Below the pieces are notes generated by a model. The model worked only from the letters and a program-made list of their open reading frames with translations. It was not told where the DNA came from and searched no databases. Position numbers and translations under genes: made by a program. Of a stretch of DNA of 64,000 nt, positions 22,811 through 33,654 are shown piece by piece (the first letter of the stretch is position 1; the number at the start of each line of letters is the position of its first letter). Origin of the DNA: Pseudoruminococcus massiliensis (GTDB taxonomy: Bacteria; Bacillota; Clostridia; Oscillospirales; Acutalibacteraceae); NCBI RefSeq assembly GCF_900291955.1, contig NZ_OLMR01000002.1, forward strand, positions 492,338 through 556,337, read 5' to 3'.

Positions 22811-23971
22811 ATGAATCCGAACTATAACAATCAAATTCCTGGTTCTGAACTAATTAAGCAATTTTTTACAAGAACTTCTATGCTTACTATTACAATAGCC
22901 TCGGCGATGCTCTCTGCGTTGATAATCTTTCAAACCGTTATCTACACATTTTCGGGAGATAAAATCAGTATGATTTCTTCACTCTATTATCTCTTTGATA
23001 ATCAGCATATCGAAATTATAAATGCTGTTTTTGGCTCTATAATCTCTTTGGTATCTATTTTATTTTTCATTTCCTTCCTTTCAATATATCTGAAAGCAAA
23101 GGCTGGTGATTCTATCACATCAGGTCTTTCTATGCTTACTATAAGCTCTGTAATATATATTATCGTTACTTGCATTACAGTAACTCTTTCATTCGCTTCA
23201 ATCTCTGTTCAGAGATACCAAAGCTCTAAGCTTAACAATTTATTTGACAGCAGAGAATTTTCTGAAGTGCCTCAAACTTATACTTCAACACAGGCAAACT
23301 ACGATTTTCTTATTTATATTTTGTTTGGTGCGACTGCTATTCTTCTTGGAATCGGTGCTGTTCGTATTTCTCTTGCTATGAAAAAGGCTTCTTCTGATAT
23401 GGAAATTCCTTCAAATCGTGGCGGTGCATTATTCCTTTCTGGTTCTATATCTGCTATTGTGCTTACAAATATTGCATTTTTCACAGCACTTAGCTCACTT
23501 GTTATTCCTAACACAGAGGTAACTTTAGAGCCTATAACACTTCTTAGCTCTACTATCAATGTTCTTATCTTTGCTGCTGCAAGCGTAATATTCTATGGAC
23601 TCGCTTTTCTTTCTTCTAATTATACCAGTTCTATAAACAAAGCTTACCCTTCAAATGCTAAGCTTAGCTCTTATTACGCTGGATATGCTACAAACGCTTA
23701 TCCTACAAACGCTAATCGTCCTCCTGTTCCTCCGGTAACACCTTATATTCAGACAAGAAATCAACTTTATGCGGCTCAACAGGCTGCTCAACAAAATACT
23801 CAATATGCACAGTCATATCAACCACAGCATACACAGGTTCAACAGCCACAAAATGTTGACGCACAGATTCAGAACGACGCTACAACAGCTGTTGAACCAC
23901 CTATCCAACCAGAGAATACAAAAACTGAGGCTCAACCTGTAATAGCCGACAATGTTGAAAGCGAAGATTAA
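22811..23971 (+). CDS. membrane protein of unknown function with Gln/Pro-rich tail
   Basis: A 386-residue protein. About six hydrophobic helices can be placed at roughly 22-47, 68-92, 103-128, 165-187, 205-230 and 242-268. A cytoplasmic or extracellular tail of about 110 residues follows, rich in Gln, Pro, Asn and Thr. The tail is low-complexity, with PPVPPVTPY and runs of QQ. I recognise no family. It has an AAAGGAG Shine-Dalgarno and an inverted repeat in its leader, stands alone, and is followed at once by a repeat element. Confidence 0.8.
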   Translation: MNPNYNNQIPGSELIKQFFTRTSMLTITIASAMLSALIIFQTVIYTFSGDKISMISSLYYLFDNQHIEIINAVFGSIISLVSILFFISFLSIYLKAKAGDSITSGLSMLTISSVIYIIVTCITVTLSFASISVQRYQSSKLNNLFDSREFSEVPQTYTSTQANYDFLIYILFGATAILLGIGAVRISLAMKKASSDMEIPSNRGGALFLSGSISAIVLTNIAFFTALSSLVIPNTEVTLEPITLLSSTINVLIFAAASVIFYGLAFLSSNYTSSINKAYPSNAKLSSYYAGYATNAYPTNANRPPVPPVTPYIQTRNQLYAAQQAAQQNTQYAQSYQPQHTQVQQPQNVDAQIQNDATTAVEPPIQPENTKTEAQPVIADNVESED

Positions 23972-23979
23972 ATTATTAC

Positions 23980-24205
23980 TTAGCTAACAAACTTCTCCAA
24001 GACAATTAAAAGTTTCGCTCAAGCCTTTTTAAAGGCTTGCGGTTTCCAAAGGCAGAGCCTTTGGTGGGTTTTAAGGGCAACGCCCTTAACATCTCTTTCT
24101 TCTCGAGCGGTGGACTATGTCCACCGCTTAATTTTTTGTTAGCAACAAACTAATAAAGAGCAAACAAAGATGACGGTGAACGGGCGAACACAGTTAGCCC
24201 CTACA
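23980..24205. repeat. R1 element followed by an R3 hairpin
   Basis: TTAGCTAACAAACTTCTCC, then GCCTTTTTAAAGGC, CCAAAGGCAGAGCCTTTGG, AAGGGCAACGCCCTT and AGCGGTGGACTATGTCCACCGCT (24106-24128), ending around GTTAGCAACAAACTAAT. Then AACGGGCGAACACAGTTAGCCCCTAC (24178-24203), where one stem position is mismatched, a decaying R3. Confidence 0.82.
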
Positions 24206-24284
24206 TTTTTTAAATAGTAAATGCAAATTATCATAAAAACAGATATTTTAAAAATAAACAGGCATTAAAAGTAAATAGAATATG

Positions 24285-24320
24285 AAAAACGCTCAGGTCT
24301 TTTAAAACCTGAGCGTTTTT
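24285..24320. terminator. bidirectional intrinsic terminator between convergent genes
   Basis: AAAAACGCTCAGGT and ACCTGAGCGTTTTT pair perfectly around CTTTTAAA. Poly-A and poly-T flanks allow termination from both strands. Confidence 0.87.
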
Positions 24321-24334
24321 ATTCGTTATGGGAG

Positions 24335-24478
24335 AGAGATAGTGGCGAACTTCGTTCGCCACTTAGGGGCAAGAGATGTTAAGGGCTTCGCCCTTAAAAC
24401 CCACCAAAGGCTCTGCCTTTGGAAACCGCAAGCCTTTAAAAAGGCTTGACCTAAACTTTAAGTGTCTGGGGGAAGATT
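24335..24478. repeat. half R1 element at the gyrA 3' end
   Basis: Begins with the stem AGTGGCGAACTTCGTTCGCCACT (24341-24363), then AAGGGCTTCGCCCTT, CCAAAGGCTCTGCCTTTGG, GCCTTTAAAAAGGC, and the end sequence AAACTTTAAGTGTCTGGGGGAAG, which touches the gyrA stop. Confidence 0.85.
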
Positions 24479-24480
24479 AT

Positions 24481-26955
24481 TTATTCTTCTGGGGTAGTTT
24501 CTTCTGGGGTAGTTTCATCTGCGGTTTCTTCCTCGTGTGGGGCTCTGGAAAGTGTTACAACCTTACTTTCATCAGATACCTTCATTACTCGGACACCCTT
24601 TGATGTTCTTGAACAAATTCTTATAGAATTTGCCTCAATTCTGATAATAACACCGTCATTAGAGATTAATATAATATCATCATCAAGGTCTACGGACTTA
24701 ATTGCGGCAACCTTACCATACTTATCTGTATTATAATTTATTACACCATGTCCGCCTCTTGACTGAATACGATAATCACTGACATTTGAAAGTCTGCCAT
24801 AGCCTGTTTCTGAAACTGTGAGAATATATGCACCCTCACGAAGCATCGACATTCCGATAACCTTATCATCACCTCTAAGAGTTATTGCCTTAACACCCTT
24901 TGCGGCTCTGCCCATAACTCTGACATCTGTTTCGTGGAAGCGTATAGCCATACCGTTTCTTGTTGCAACGACAAGCTCTTTATTGCCGTCTGTAAGGCGT
25001 ACCCATGCAAGCTCATCACCTTCGTTGAGGTCTATTGCGATAAGTCCGTTCTTTCTTGCATGACTAAATGCACTTAACTCTGTACGCTTAATTATGCCGT
25101 TTCGGGTAACCATAACGAGATACTGCTCGCTCTCAATATCAGGTACTTTAATCATTGAGGTTACGCTTTCATCAGCGGAAAGAGGTAGGAGATTGTTTAT
25201 ATTCATACCCTTTGAAGTTCTTGAACCCTCTGGAATTTCATAGCATTTAAGCTTATAAACTCTGCCAAGATTTGTAAAGAACATAACATGGTCGTGGCTA
25301 TTTGCAACAAACATTTCCTTTGCAACATCTTCTTCTCGGCGGCTCATACCTGAAACGCCTCTGCCACCACGCCTTTGAAGCTTATATGTGTCTGACTTCT
25401 GACGCTTGATATAACCAAATTCTGTAAGCGTAAGGACACAATCTTCTTCTGGAATAAGGTCTTCTATATCGACTTCACCGCTGACAGCAACAATCTCTGT
25501 GCGGCGTTCATCGTTATATTTTTTCTTGATAGCAAGAGCCTCTTCTTTGATGATAGAAAGAAGTCTTTCACTATTTTGGAGAATGTCTTTGAAATCGGCT
25601 ATCTTGATATTAAGCTGTCCAAGCTCGTCCTCAATCTTGGTACGCTCTAAGCCTGAAAGCTGTCCAAGACGCATAGAAACAATAGCTTGTGTCTGAATTT
25701 CATCAAGCTCAAAGCGTTCACCAAGTCTTTGCTTAGCTGTTGGCTGGTCCTTAGATGAACGGATAATCGAAATAACTTCATCTATAAAGTCGATAGCCTT
25801 CTTCAAGCCCTCAAGAACATGGGCTCTTTCTTCGGCCTTTTTGAGGTCGAATATGGTTCTTCTTGTGATAACATCAACCTGAAAATCTACATAATTTCTA
25901 AGTATTTCTTTTAGTGAAAGAGTTTTAGGCTCGCCATTTACTATGGCAATCATAATCGCACTGAAAGTAATCTGCATTTGTGTGTAGGAATAAAGCTGAT
26001 TGAGGACTATTTGAGGAGATGCCTCTCTCTTTATGTCTATAACAATGTGCATACCATTTCTGTCGGAATGGTCATCTATGTTTGAAATGCCCTCTATACG
26101 CTTTTCCTTAACCATATTTGCGATGGTTTCAACAAGTCTTGCTTTATTAACCTGATATGGAAGCTCTGTAACTATAATCTTGAAACGATTCTTTTCTTCG
26201 ACAATTTCTGCCCTTGCTCTGACAGTAATTCTTCCTCGACCTGTTGCATAAGCGGCTCTTATTCCGCTCTGTCCCATAATAATACCGGCAGTAGGGAAGT
26301 CAGGACCTTTGATATACTGCATAAGGTCATCAAGACTTGCATCTGGATTGTCGATAAGACAGCACATAGCGTCTATTACTTCACCAAGGTTATGAGGTGG
26401 GATATTTGTTGCCATACCAACGGCGATACCTGTTGAACCGTTTACAAGAAGATTTGGGAAACGAGAGGGGAGAACCTCTGGTTCTTTTCTGGAATCGTCA
26501 TAGTTCGGCAGAAAATTTACGGTGTCTTTTTCTATATCGGTCAGCATTTCTGTGCTGATTTTGCTCATTCTTGCTTCTGTATAACGATAAGCAGCAGGTG
26601 GGTCACCGTCAACAGAACCGAAGTTTCCGTGACCATCAACGAGCATATATCTCATAGAGAAATCCTGTGCAAGACGAACAAGTGCGTCATAAACGGAAGC
26701 ATCACCATGTGGGTGGTAGCGTCCGAGAACATTACCGACTGTTGTCGCACACTTTTTGTATGGTTTATCTGGAGTAAGATTATCCTCAAACTGTGAGTAG
26801 AGGATTCTCCTGTGAACTGGCTTTAAGCCATCTCTTACATCTGGCAAAGCTCTTGAAACGATAACTGACATAGAATATTCGAGGAAGGATTTTTTCATTT
26901 CCTTGTCTATATCTACATCAATAATCTTTTGCTGAATGTTGCTGTAATCTTCCAT
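24481..26955 (-). CDS. gyrA: DNA gyrase subunit A
   Basis: An 824-residue catalytic subunit. ATG 26955 follows AGAGGG by 7 bases; an upstream TTG is too close. The winged-helix/tower part has [19 protein letters not shown] and [10 protein letters not shown] (active-site Tyr125). The C-terminal DNA-wrapping beta-pinwheel carries the GyrA box QRRGGRG. It ends in an acidic Thr/Glu tail. At the quinolone-determining site the usual Ser (E. coli Ser83) is Ala86, with Asp90 kept. It lies on the leading strand with gyrB 3 kb upstream, separated by five small genes rather than adjacent. Confidence 0.97.
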   Translation of the reverse strand: MEDYSNIQQKIIDVDIDKEMKKSFLEYSMSVIVSRALPDVRDGLKPVHRRILYSQFEDNLTPDKPYKKCATTVGNVLGRYHPHGDASVYDALVRLAQDFSMRYMLVDGHGNFGSVDGDPPAAYRYTEARMSKISTEMLTDIEKDTVNFLPNYDDSRKEPEVLPSRFPNLLVNGSTGIAVGMATNIPPHNLGEVIDAMCCLIDNPDASLDDLMQYIKGPDFPTAGIIMGQSGIRAAYATGRGRITVRARAEIVEEKNRFKIIVTELPYQVNKARLVETIANMVKEKRIEGISNIDDHSDRNGMHIVIDIKREASPQIVLNQLYSYTQMQITFSAIMIAIVNGEPKTLSLKEILRNYVDFQVDVITRRTIFDLKKAEERAHVLEGLKKAIDFIDEVISIIRSSKDQPTAKQRLGERFELDEIQTQAIVSMRLGQLSGLERTKIEDELGQLNIKIADFKDILQNSERLLSIIKEEALAIKKKYNDERRTEIVAVSGEVDIEDLIPEEDCVLTLTEFGYIKRQKSDTYKLQRRGGRGVSGMSRREEDVAKEMFVANSHDHVMFFTNLGRVYKLKCYEIPEGSRTSKGMNINNLLPLSADESVTSMIKVPDIESEQYLVMVTRNGIIKRTELSAFSHARKNGLIAIDLNEGDELAWVRLTDGNKELVVATRNGMAIRFHETDVRVMGRAAKGVKAITLRGDDKVIGMSMLREGAYILTVSETGYGRLSNVSDYRIQSRGGHGVINYNTDKYGKVAAIKSVDLDDDIILISNDGVIIRIEANSIRICSRTSKGVRVMKVSDESKVVTLSRAPHEEETADETTPEETTPEE

Positions 26956-27015
26956 ATTCAAACCCTCTTTTATCTATAAAAATTTGACTTTGGACTTCTT
27001 TCATTAAAAACAAAG

Positions 27016-27573
27016 CTACTTTCGTTGGTTGATACGCACATATTTCTTGCCAAGCAAGGATTTTATCCTTTCGAGTGCGTCATTATCCTTATCAGTAAAT
27101 AATCTCTTTGGAATAGATATATAATCATTTTCATCAATGTAGAAGATTATTACTTTTTTATCGTCTAATACCTGAAAAAAATATCTATATGGAATATTTC
27201 CTCTATATCTATCTGAAACGATTTTTACTTCGTCCTCATAAAAAGCTATATTTCTTGAGCCAATCTTTTCTTTATTGGCATTATATTCATTTTTTGCTTG
27301 ATAGCGAACCAATGACGGACCTATGATTTCATAGAATGATACTGAAAAAAGACCCATTGCTATCAGCAGAATCCAACATATGGTTTTTATAATTCCATCT
27401 CCGGAAAATATAAGCATATAAAGACCTATAAAAATGGCAAGTATGCCAAGTATATTCATTATAAGCCTATCAGCCTTAGAGGTCTTAAACCTACGCTGTG
27501 CAAGGCTTGTATGAATATAATCGTGTTCTGTTATAATATAATCGGCTGTAAGAATAGGTGTTTTTTCGCTCAA
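27016..27573 (-). CDS. YcxB-like membrane protein
   Basis: A 185-residue protein with a short N-terminal cytoplasmic part and two membrane helices (about 42-60 and 64-84). A C-terminal YcxB-like domain (about 100-180) follows, with EDEVKIVSDRYRGNIPYRYF and an IPKRLF...LLGKKY end. YcxB-domain proteins are widespread in Firmicutes and functionally uncharacterised. The gene ends 60 bp upstream of the gyrA start and follows a similar 190-residue gene by only 6 bp. They probably form one transcript, perhaps reading into gyrA. Confidence 0.75.
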   Translation of the reverse strand: MSEKTPILTADYIITEHDYIHTSLAQRRFKTSKADRLIMNILGILAIFIGLYMLIFSGDGIIKTICWILLIAMGLFSVSFYEIIGPSLVRYQAKNEYNANKEKIGSRNIAFYEDEVKIVSDRYRGNIPYRYFFQVLDDKKVIIFYIDENDYISIPKRLFTDKDNDALERIKSLLGKKYVRINQRK

Positions 27574-27579
27574 ACTGAA

Positions 27580-28152
27580 TCACTTCTTTGTCTTTCTGTA
27601 TTTTGCCGGCATAGTCTTTTTCAAAAACTCGGCAAGCTTCTCATTTTGTTCGTCATCAAGACATTTTTTTGAGATTATAATAAGCCTTTTGCTATATTCG
27701 CTTATCATCAGGTAATAACTGTTTGTTTCGATACAATCGAGAATATCTGTCCAGTAACCAATGAGAGCTTCATATTTATTTTCTATGGTATAACCATCTC
27801 TTGTAATTGTAACTTTTTCGGTTTTATTAAGCATATGAGAGCTTTTATAAATATGCTCGCCCTTTAGCTTTATTCTGTTTGGCAAAATAAACAGATAATA
27901 TGTCATCATATACAAACAAATAATACTTATACCCACTGGTACTGGATTGGAAATTAAATCATAGTGCTTTAATGCCATATAAAACATACAGCAACACCAT
28001 ATTGCAAAGAAAATTGATGCTTTCCATTCCTTGCCTTTAAGTCTGCCTCTACGCATATGAGCAATCATATAAGCATTACCATACATCATAAGCGATATTT
28101 CGTTATTTTCTATTGTCATTATACATTTATTGTATTTTTCTGACATATACAA
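27580..28152 (-). CDS. YcxB-like membrane protein
   Basis: A 190-residue protein with two membrane helices (about 46-63 and 69-92) and a soluble C-terminal domain ending KTMPAKYRKTKK, resembling its neighbour at 27016-27573. GGAAGG is 6 bases from a TTG at 28152 and 12 bases from ATG 28146, so the TTG start is preferred. Function unknown. A repeat block lies directly upstream, so any promoter would have to be inside the repeats or upstream of them. Confidence 0.7.
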   Translation of the reverse strand: MYMSEKYNKCIMTIENNEISLMMYGNAYMIAHMRRGRLKGKEWKASIFFAIWCCCMFYMALKHYDLISNPVPVGISIICLYMMTYYLFILPNRIKLKGEHIYKSSHMLNKTEKVTITRDGYTIENKYEALIGYWTDILDCIETNSYYLMISEYSKRLIIISKKCLDDEQNEKLAEFLKKTMPAKYRKTKK

Positions 28153-28189
28153 TCAAAACCTTCCGTTATTTAACACGAGTTTGATGATA

Positions 28190-28580
28190 GCTAAAAGGCT
28201 CGAGCGAAAATTTATTGTAGGGGCGAACTGCGTTCGCCCGAACGGTAGTTCATTGGTAATTACTTCGACCGCGTCAATTATCTTCCTACGCTCACTACGA
28301 GCGAGACTTGTCGAGCGATTCCGCGTCTTCGCCGTGGGTCGGCATCCACAGGGAACCCCCTGCGAGGGTTCCCTACGAAAAACATTCCACTGGAATGTTT
28401 TTCTACCCTCCTGCGCTTTGTGAAGTATAAAGGATTTCGCTCTCTGCGGAGAGCGACAAGGGCGTTGCCCTTGACCTATGAGCCTTTGAAAAGGCTCATG
28501 CGAAACTTTTGAGTGTCTTGGGGAAATCTGATTTGTAGGGGCGAACTGTGTTCGCCCGCTCGGTAGTTTCTTTGACAACT
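28190..28580. repeat. mosaic repeat block (R2, R3 and unusual hairpins)
   Basis: Reads AAAGGCTCGAGCGAAA, R3 hairpin GGGGCGAACTGCGTTCGCCC, CGGTAGTTC, an inverted R2 unit (GACCGCGTC...CGAGACTTGTCGAGCGATT), and slot hairpin GTGGGTCGGCATCCAC. Then come hairpins not seen elsewhere in the window, GGGAACCCCCTGCGAGGGTTCCC and AAAACATTCCACTGGAATGTTTT, GCTCTCTGCGGAGAGC, AAGGGCGTTGCCCTT and GAGCCTTTGAAAAGGCTC, and a second R3 hairpin. Confidence 0.83.
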
Positions 28581-28582
28581 AC

Positions 28583-28996
28583 TTATTTAGCCACAGCGGC
28601 ACAGAACTTTTCGTAGAGTGATGGATTTATCTTCTTTATGTTTATCGGACGGAATGTCTTGCTATCTACAAAAGCGTGAACTGTTCCACCCTCTGAACAA
28701 ACTTGATTTCCTCTCAAAACACGATAATGAAATTCTATCTTAGCCGCCTTAACACTGACTATGGTAGTTTCAATAATAACTTCATCTTCGTATTTAATCG
28801 GAAGTATATATTTACACTCGAGAGATGCAAGCGGAAGCATTACTCCGCTCTCCTCAAGCTCTGTATAACTCATACCTGTAAGCTTGATAAAATCTGTTCT
28901 GCCAACCTCAAACCAAATAGGGTAGACCGAATGATGAACTATTCCCATCTGGTCGGTTTCTGCATATCTTGCGACAATCTTTGACTCACATTTCAT
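28583..28996 (-). CDS. acyl-CoA thioesterase, 4HBT/YbgC hotdog family
   Basis: A 137-residue single hotdog-fold protein from ATG 28996 (AGAGGT Shine-Dalgarno 9 bases upstream); the longer frame overlaps the preceding gene's territory and lacks a ribosome site. The signature YAETDQMGIVHHSVYPIWFEVGR contains the catalytic Asp and the family's V-H-H-x-x-Y/W pattern. FHYRVLRG and GGTVHAFVD follow. It hydrolyses acyl- or hydroxybenzoyl-CoA thioesters in the cytoplasm; the natural substrate is unknown. Confidence 0.9.
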   Translation of the reverse strand: MKCESKIVARYAETDQMGIVHHSVYPIWFEVGRTDFIKLTGMSYTELEESGVMLPLASLECKYILPIKYEDEVIIETTIVSVKAAKIEFHYRVLRGNQVCSEGGTVHAFVDSKTFRPINIKKINPSLYEKFCAAVAK

Positions 28997-29058
28997 AGCT
29001 GAATTACCTCTAATCAAAACTGAAAACTTATTTTCAAATCTAAACACCGAATTGATAA

Positions 29059-29763
29059 TCAATCTTCTTCGTAGGTTGGAGTTGTACCTGCAAGCAAAAT
29101 TCCCTTTATCTCCGGTAGGAAATCTGGGTCTATCGCTCTTTCAGGAATTGCAAAACTCCTATTATGGTCAGCAAAAATCATAATTATGTTATCAAATTCC
29201 TGTATTCTGCTTGTGCCGTCAAGCTCTATCTTCCAAGCACCGTCATCTCTGCCAATCTCTACACTGTCAGGATAAATTTCTGCCTCGATAAGCTTTCCGT
29301 CTGCCATATCTTTTGCCATACTTCTCATATGTAAGTTTGGCACAACAAGAAGAACTGCAATAAATATCATGCTGATACACCCAAATACTATATTAGACAC
29401 ACCGCCTGTCATAAAGAACACAACAAAAAATATTACTGCAAGTATTCCGAGGACAACTGCTTCTATAAGTCCTCTTGTTCCTTGAGATTTATAAATTCCG
29501 CTGTGTTTAAGACACTTGAAATACTCCTCCTCGGTAAGAACATAGGATACCCTTATTCCTGCCATTGGGATTTCATATTCCTCTGCGTCATCGTCCTCGA
29601 CAAGCTCTGCTTCGGAGCCGTCCCAGCCACGACCTTCTTCTTCGTCCTCTTCTTCTTGGATTCTTTTCAGCTCTTCGGCAATTCTCATTACCTCGGCTGT
29701 ATCCTCATCTTCTTGAAGCGGTATGTTATCGTCAGTATTGTTTGCCGTATCATAGTCTTTCAT
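29059..29763 (-). CDS. YcxB-like membrane protein with acidic N-terminal domain
   Basis: A 234-residue protein. Residues 1-70 are very acidic (EEEDEEEGRGWDGSEAEL) and probably disordered. Two membrane helices sit at about 105-125 and 130-148. A C-terminal YcxB-like domain contains DSVEIGRDDGAWKIELDG and FAIPERAI. The start has GGAGG but 15 bases away, longer than usual, so an alternative start is possible. It is the third such protein in the 3 kb between gyrA and gyrB. Function unknown. Confidence 0.68.
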   Translation of the reverse strand: MKDYDTANNTDDNIPLQEDEDTAEVMRIAEELKRIQEEEDEEEGRGWDGSEAELVEDDDAEEYEIPMAGIRVSYVLTEEEYFKCLKHSGIYKSQGTRGLIEAVVLGILAVIFFVVFFMTGGVSNIVFGCISMIFIAVLLVVPNLHMRSMAKDMADGKLIEAEIYPDSVEIGRDDGAWKIELDGTSRIQEFDNIIMIFADHNRSFAIPERAIDPDFLPEIKGILLAGTTPTYEED

Positions 29764-29903
29764 AGCTCTGTTTTTCTACCTCCAAAGGTGCGTTTCTGAC
29801 TTAGTACAGAAAACGAAATTCATATGCTCTTATTTATCTACAATTTGTAATATATTTTAAAATTATTACAGTGTGTATATAATATTTTTGGCTTTCTTAT
29901 TTA

Positions 29904-29935
29904 TTTTCAACATTCACTTGATTTTCGGTTGAAAA
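29904..29935. other. TTTTCAAC-N16-GTTGAAAA dyad downstream of gyrB
   Basis: An exact inverted pair of the 8-mer with a 16-bp spacer, 21 bp beyond the gyrB stop and upstream of the YcxB-like gene. The same spacing occurs at 22608-22639. Confidence 0.5.
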
Positions 29936-29956
29936 CTAACTGGTTTGAATATCAAA

Positions 29957-32335
<2,379 letters not shown>

Positions 32336-32345
<10 letters not shown>

Positions 32346-32704
32346 TGGGGAAGTTTTTTATTGGCTTCATCTAAGCTTAGTTTTTGAAGCTTTCTTGGCA
32401 ATTCTTCATATCTTACCGTAAACGGAAATAAGAATACCGCAACCAATACTACTACTGCATCTCCTATCGCAAGAAACGGAATTGTAACTCCTGTCGTTTG
32501 CTTTAAGAGAAATATATTTATTACTATCAGTGCAATACTTACTATCGAGATTAGAATTATTCTTCCCTTTAAGTATGAAACCCGATAATTTTTATTGCAA
32601 TGGTGACATTTTATGATTTTATTATGTGTTTTCATCTTGACATCGCTATATCTTGTTATAGCGTGACAATACGGACATATCGGAAGTCTGAAAATTTCGA
32701 CCAC
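32336..32704 (-). CDS. small zinc-ribbon membrane protein
   Basis: A 122-residue protein. An N-terminal zinc ribbon uses CPYCHA and CHHC (Cys/His pairs at about 10-13 and 34-37). Two membrane helices follow (about 49-68 and 76-96), then a short tail. It starts at GTG 32704, 6 bp after the preceding gene's stop, so translational coupling is likely. The final codons (KKLPQDT and the stop) lie inside the conserved end of the R1 repeat (CTTCCCCAAGACACTTAA), so the C-terminus was rewritten by the repeat. Function unknown. Confidence 0.72.
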
Positions 32705-32710
32705 CGCCTT

Positions 32711-33328
32711 TTATTGAATATCTGAGGAATCATCAAAGCTTTTTCCTGATTTCTTTGCAGACCTGAATTTTTCTTGAAAATCGGCTCCTATCTCTGAGCT
32801 TGCATCATATGGTTCAAATACTTTCGTGCCGTCAGAATCTTCCTCAAGATTTATCGAACCTGAAGAATATATATCCTTTGGTTCTTCGGTAGTTGTTTCT
32901 TCCTCAAATCTTGATTTTTTGTGAGAGCTTTGCGATTGAACCTGTTTCTGAGCCTCTATGAAAATTGATTGTGTATTCGTCATTTTCTTATCCATAACCT
33001 TTTTTGCTTGAGATTTATCTGAGGTAGGGACAAGGATTAGAAACATTGGCACAACTGCATAATATGCCGCAAAAGGAATTATTACCAAAAGTAAACTCCA
33101 TAGATTGGTTAAATCTCCGAAAAACAGATAAAGCACAACAAGCAAAAGCACAAAAACACATAATACACTTGTTATTGCATAGATATTTCTGTTAAGTCCT
33201 ACATTGGCAATACAGCCACAGCGTTTGCAGGTATATTCACCCTTATTTTTCATAAAAAACGAATCAAGGTATGAAACGCTTCGTCCACAATATGGGCATT
33301 TTGCAAGTCTTTTATTCTTTTTCGCCAT
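32711..33328 (-). CDS. zinc-ribbon membrane protein
   Basis: A 205-residue protein from ATG 33328 (GGAAG 7 bases upstream); the frame extends to 33379 without support. A zinc ribbon with CPYCG and CKRCGC (about 9-37) precedes two membrane helices (about 47-67 and 74-95). A Ser/Glu/Lys-rich tail with EEETTTEEPK follows. The same plan as the next gene suggests a related pair, perhaps a membrane sensor or chaperone-like adaptor. It lies between remB and gyrB, where most Firmicutes have nothing. Function unknown. Confidence 0.72.
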   Translation of the reverse strand: MAKKNKRLAKCPYCGRSVSYLDSFFMKNKGEYTCKRCGCIANVGLNRNIYAITSVLCVFVLLLVVLYLFFGDLTNLWSLLLVIIPFAAYYAVVPMFLILVPTSDKSQAKKVMDKKMTNTQSIFIEAQKQVQSQSSHKKSRFEEETTTEEPKDIYSSGSINLEEDSDGTKVFEPYDASSEIGADFQEKFRSAKKSGKSFDDSSDIQ

Positions 33329-33382
33329 AGCATAACTTCCTTTCATATTAGGATTTTTATTGAATATATGCTTAATCAAACA

Positions 33383-33646
33383 CTACAAAAATGAATCTAT
33401 TCTTCCTCTTACTGTTTCTGAGGAAAGTCGGCTGATATATACAACTATCGACTCACCCTCACGACAAAGAATGAAGGACTTCGGCAAGTCGTATGAAACA
33501 TAGCGAACTCGACCTTCTCGCTCGGCTTGATTTAAATATTCTCTTGTCTTTTTTGATACTGTGGTTTTATCCATATCAAAAATTCCTATGATATTTTTCT
33601 TGAGTATTACAGAATCCTGCTCAAGATGAAGATATAGGCTTTCCAT
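33383..33646 (-). CDS. remB: extracellular matrix regulator RemB family (DUF370)
   Basis: An 87-residue protein beginning MESLYLHLEQDSVILKKNII, then IGIFDMDKTTVSKKTREYL, typical of the YaaB/RemB family. In Bacillus the gene lies between recF and gyrB, as here. The Bacillus relative RemA is a DNA-binding activator of biofilm matrix and osmoprotection genes; RemB's role is less well defined. It starts 8 bp after recF and is surely co-transcribed with it. Confidence 0.88.
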   Translation of the reverse strand: MESLYLHLEQDSVILKKNIIGIFDMDKTTVSKKTREYLNQAEREGRVRYVSYDLPKSFILCREGESIVVYISRLSSETVRGRIDSFL

Positions 33647-33654
33647 AAGTTAAA

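Noticed and set aside
28153..28578. Frames of 97 and 141 codons on the two strands.
   Set aside because: Both are composed of repeat modules and lack translation signals. The same applies to frames at 16552, 47435 and 58353.
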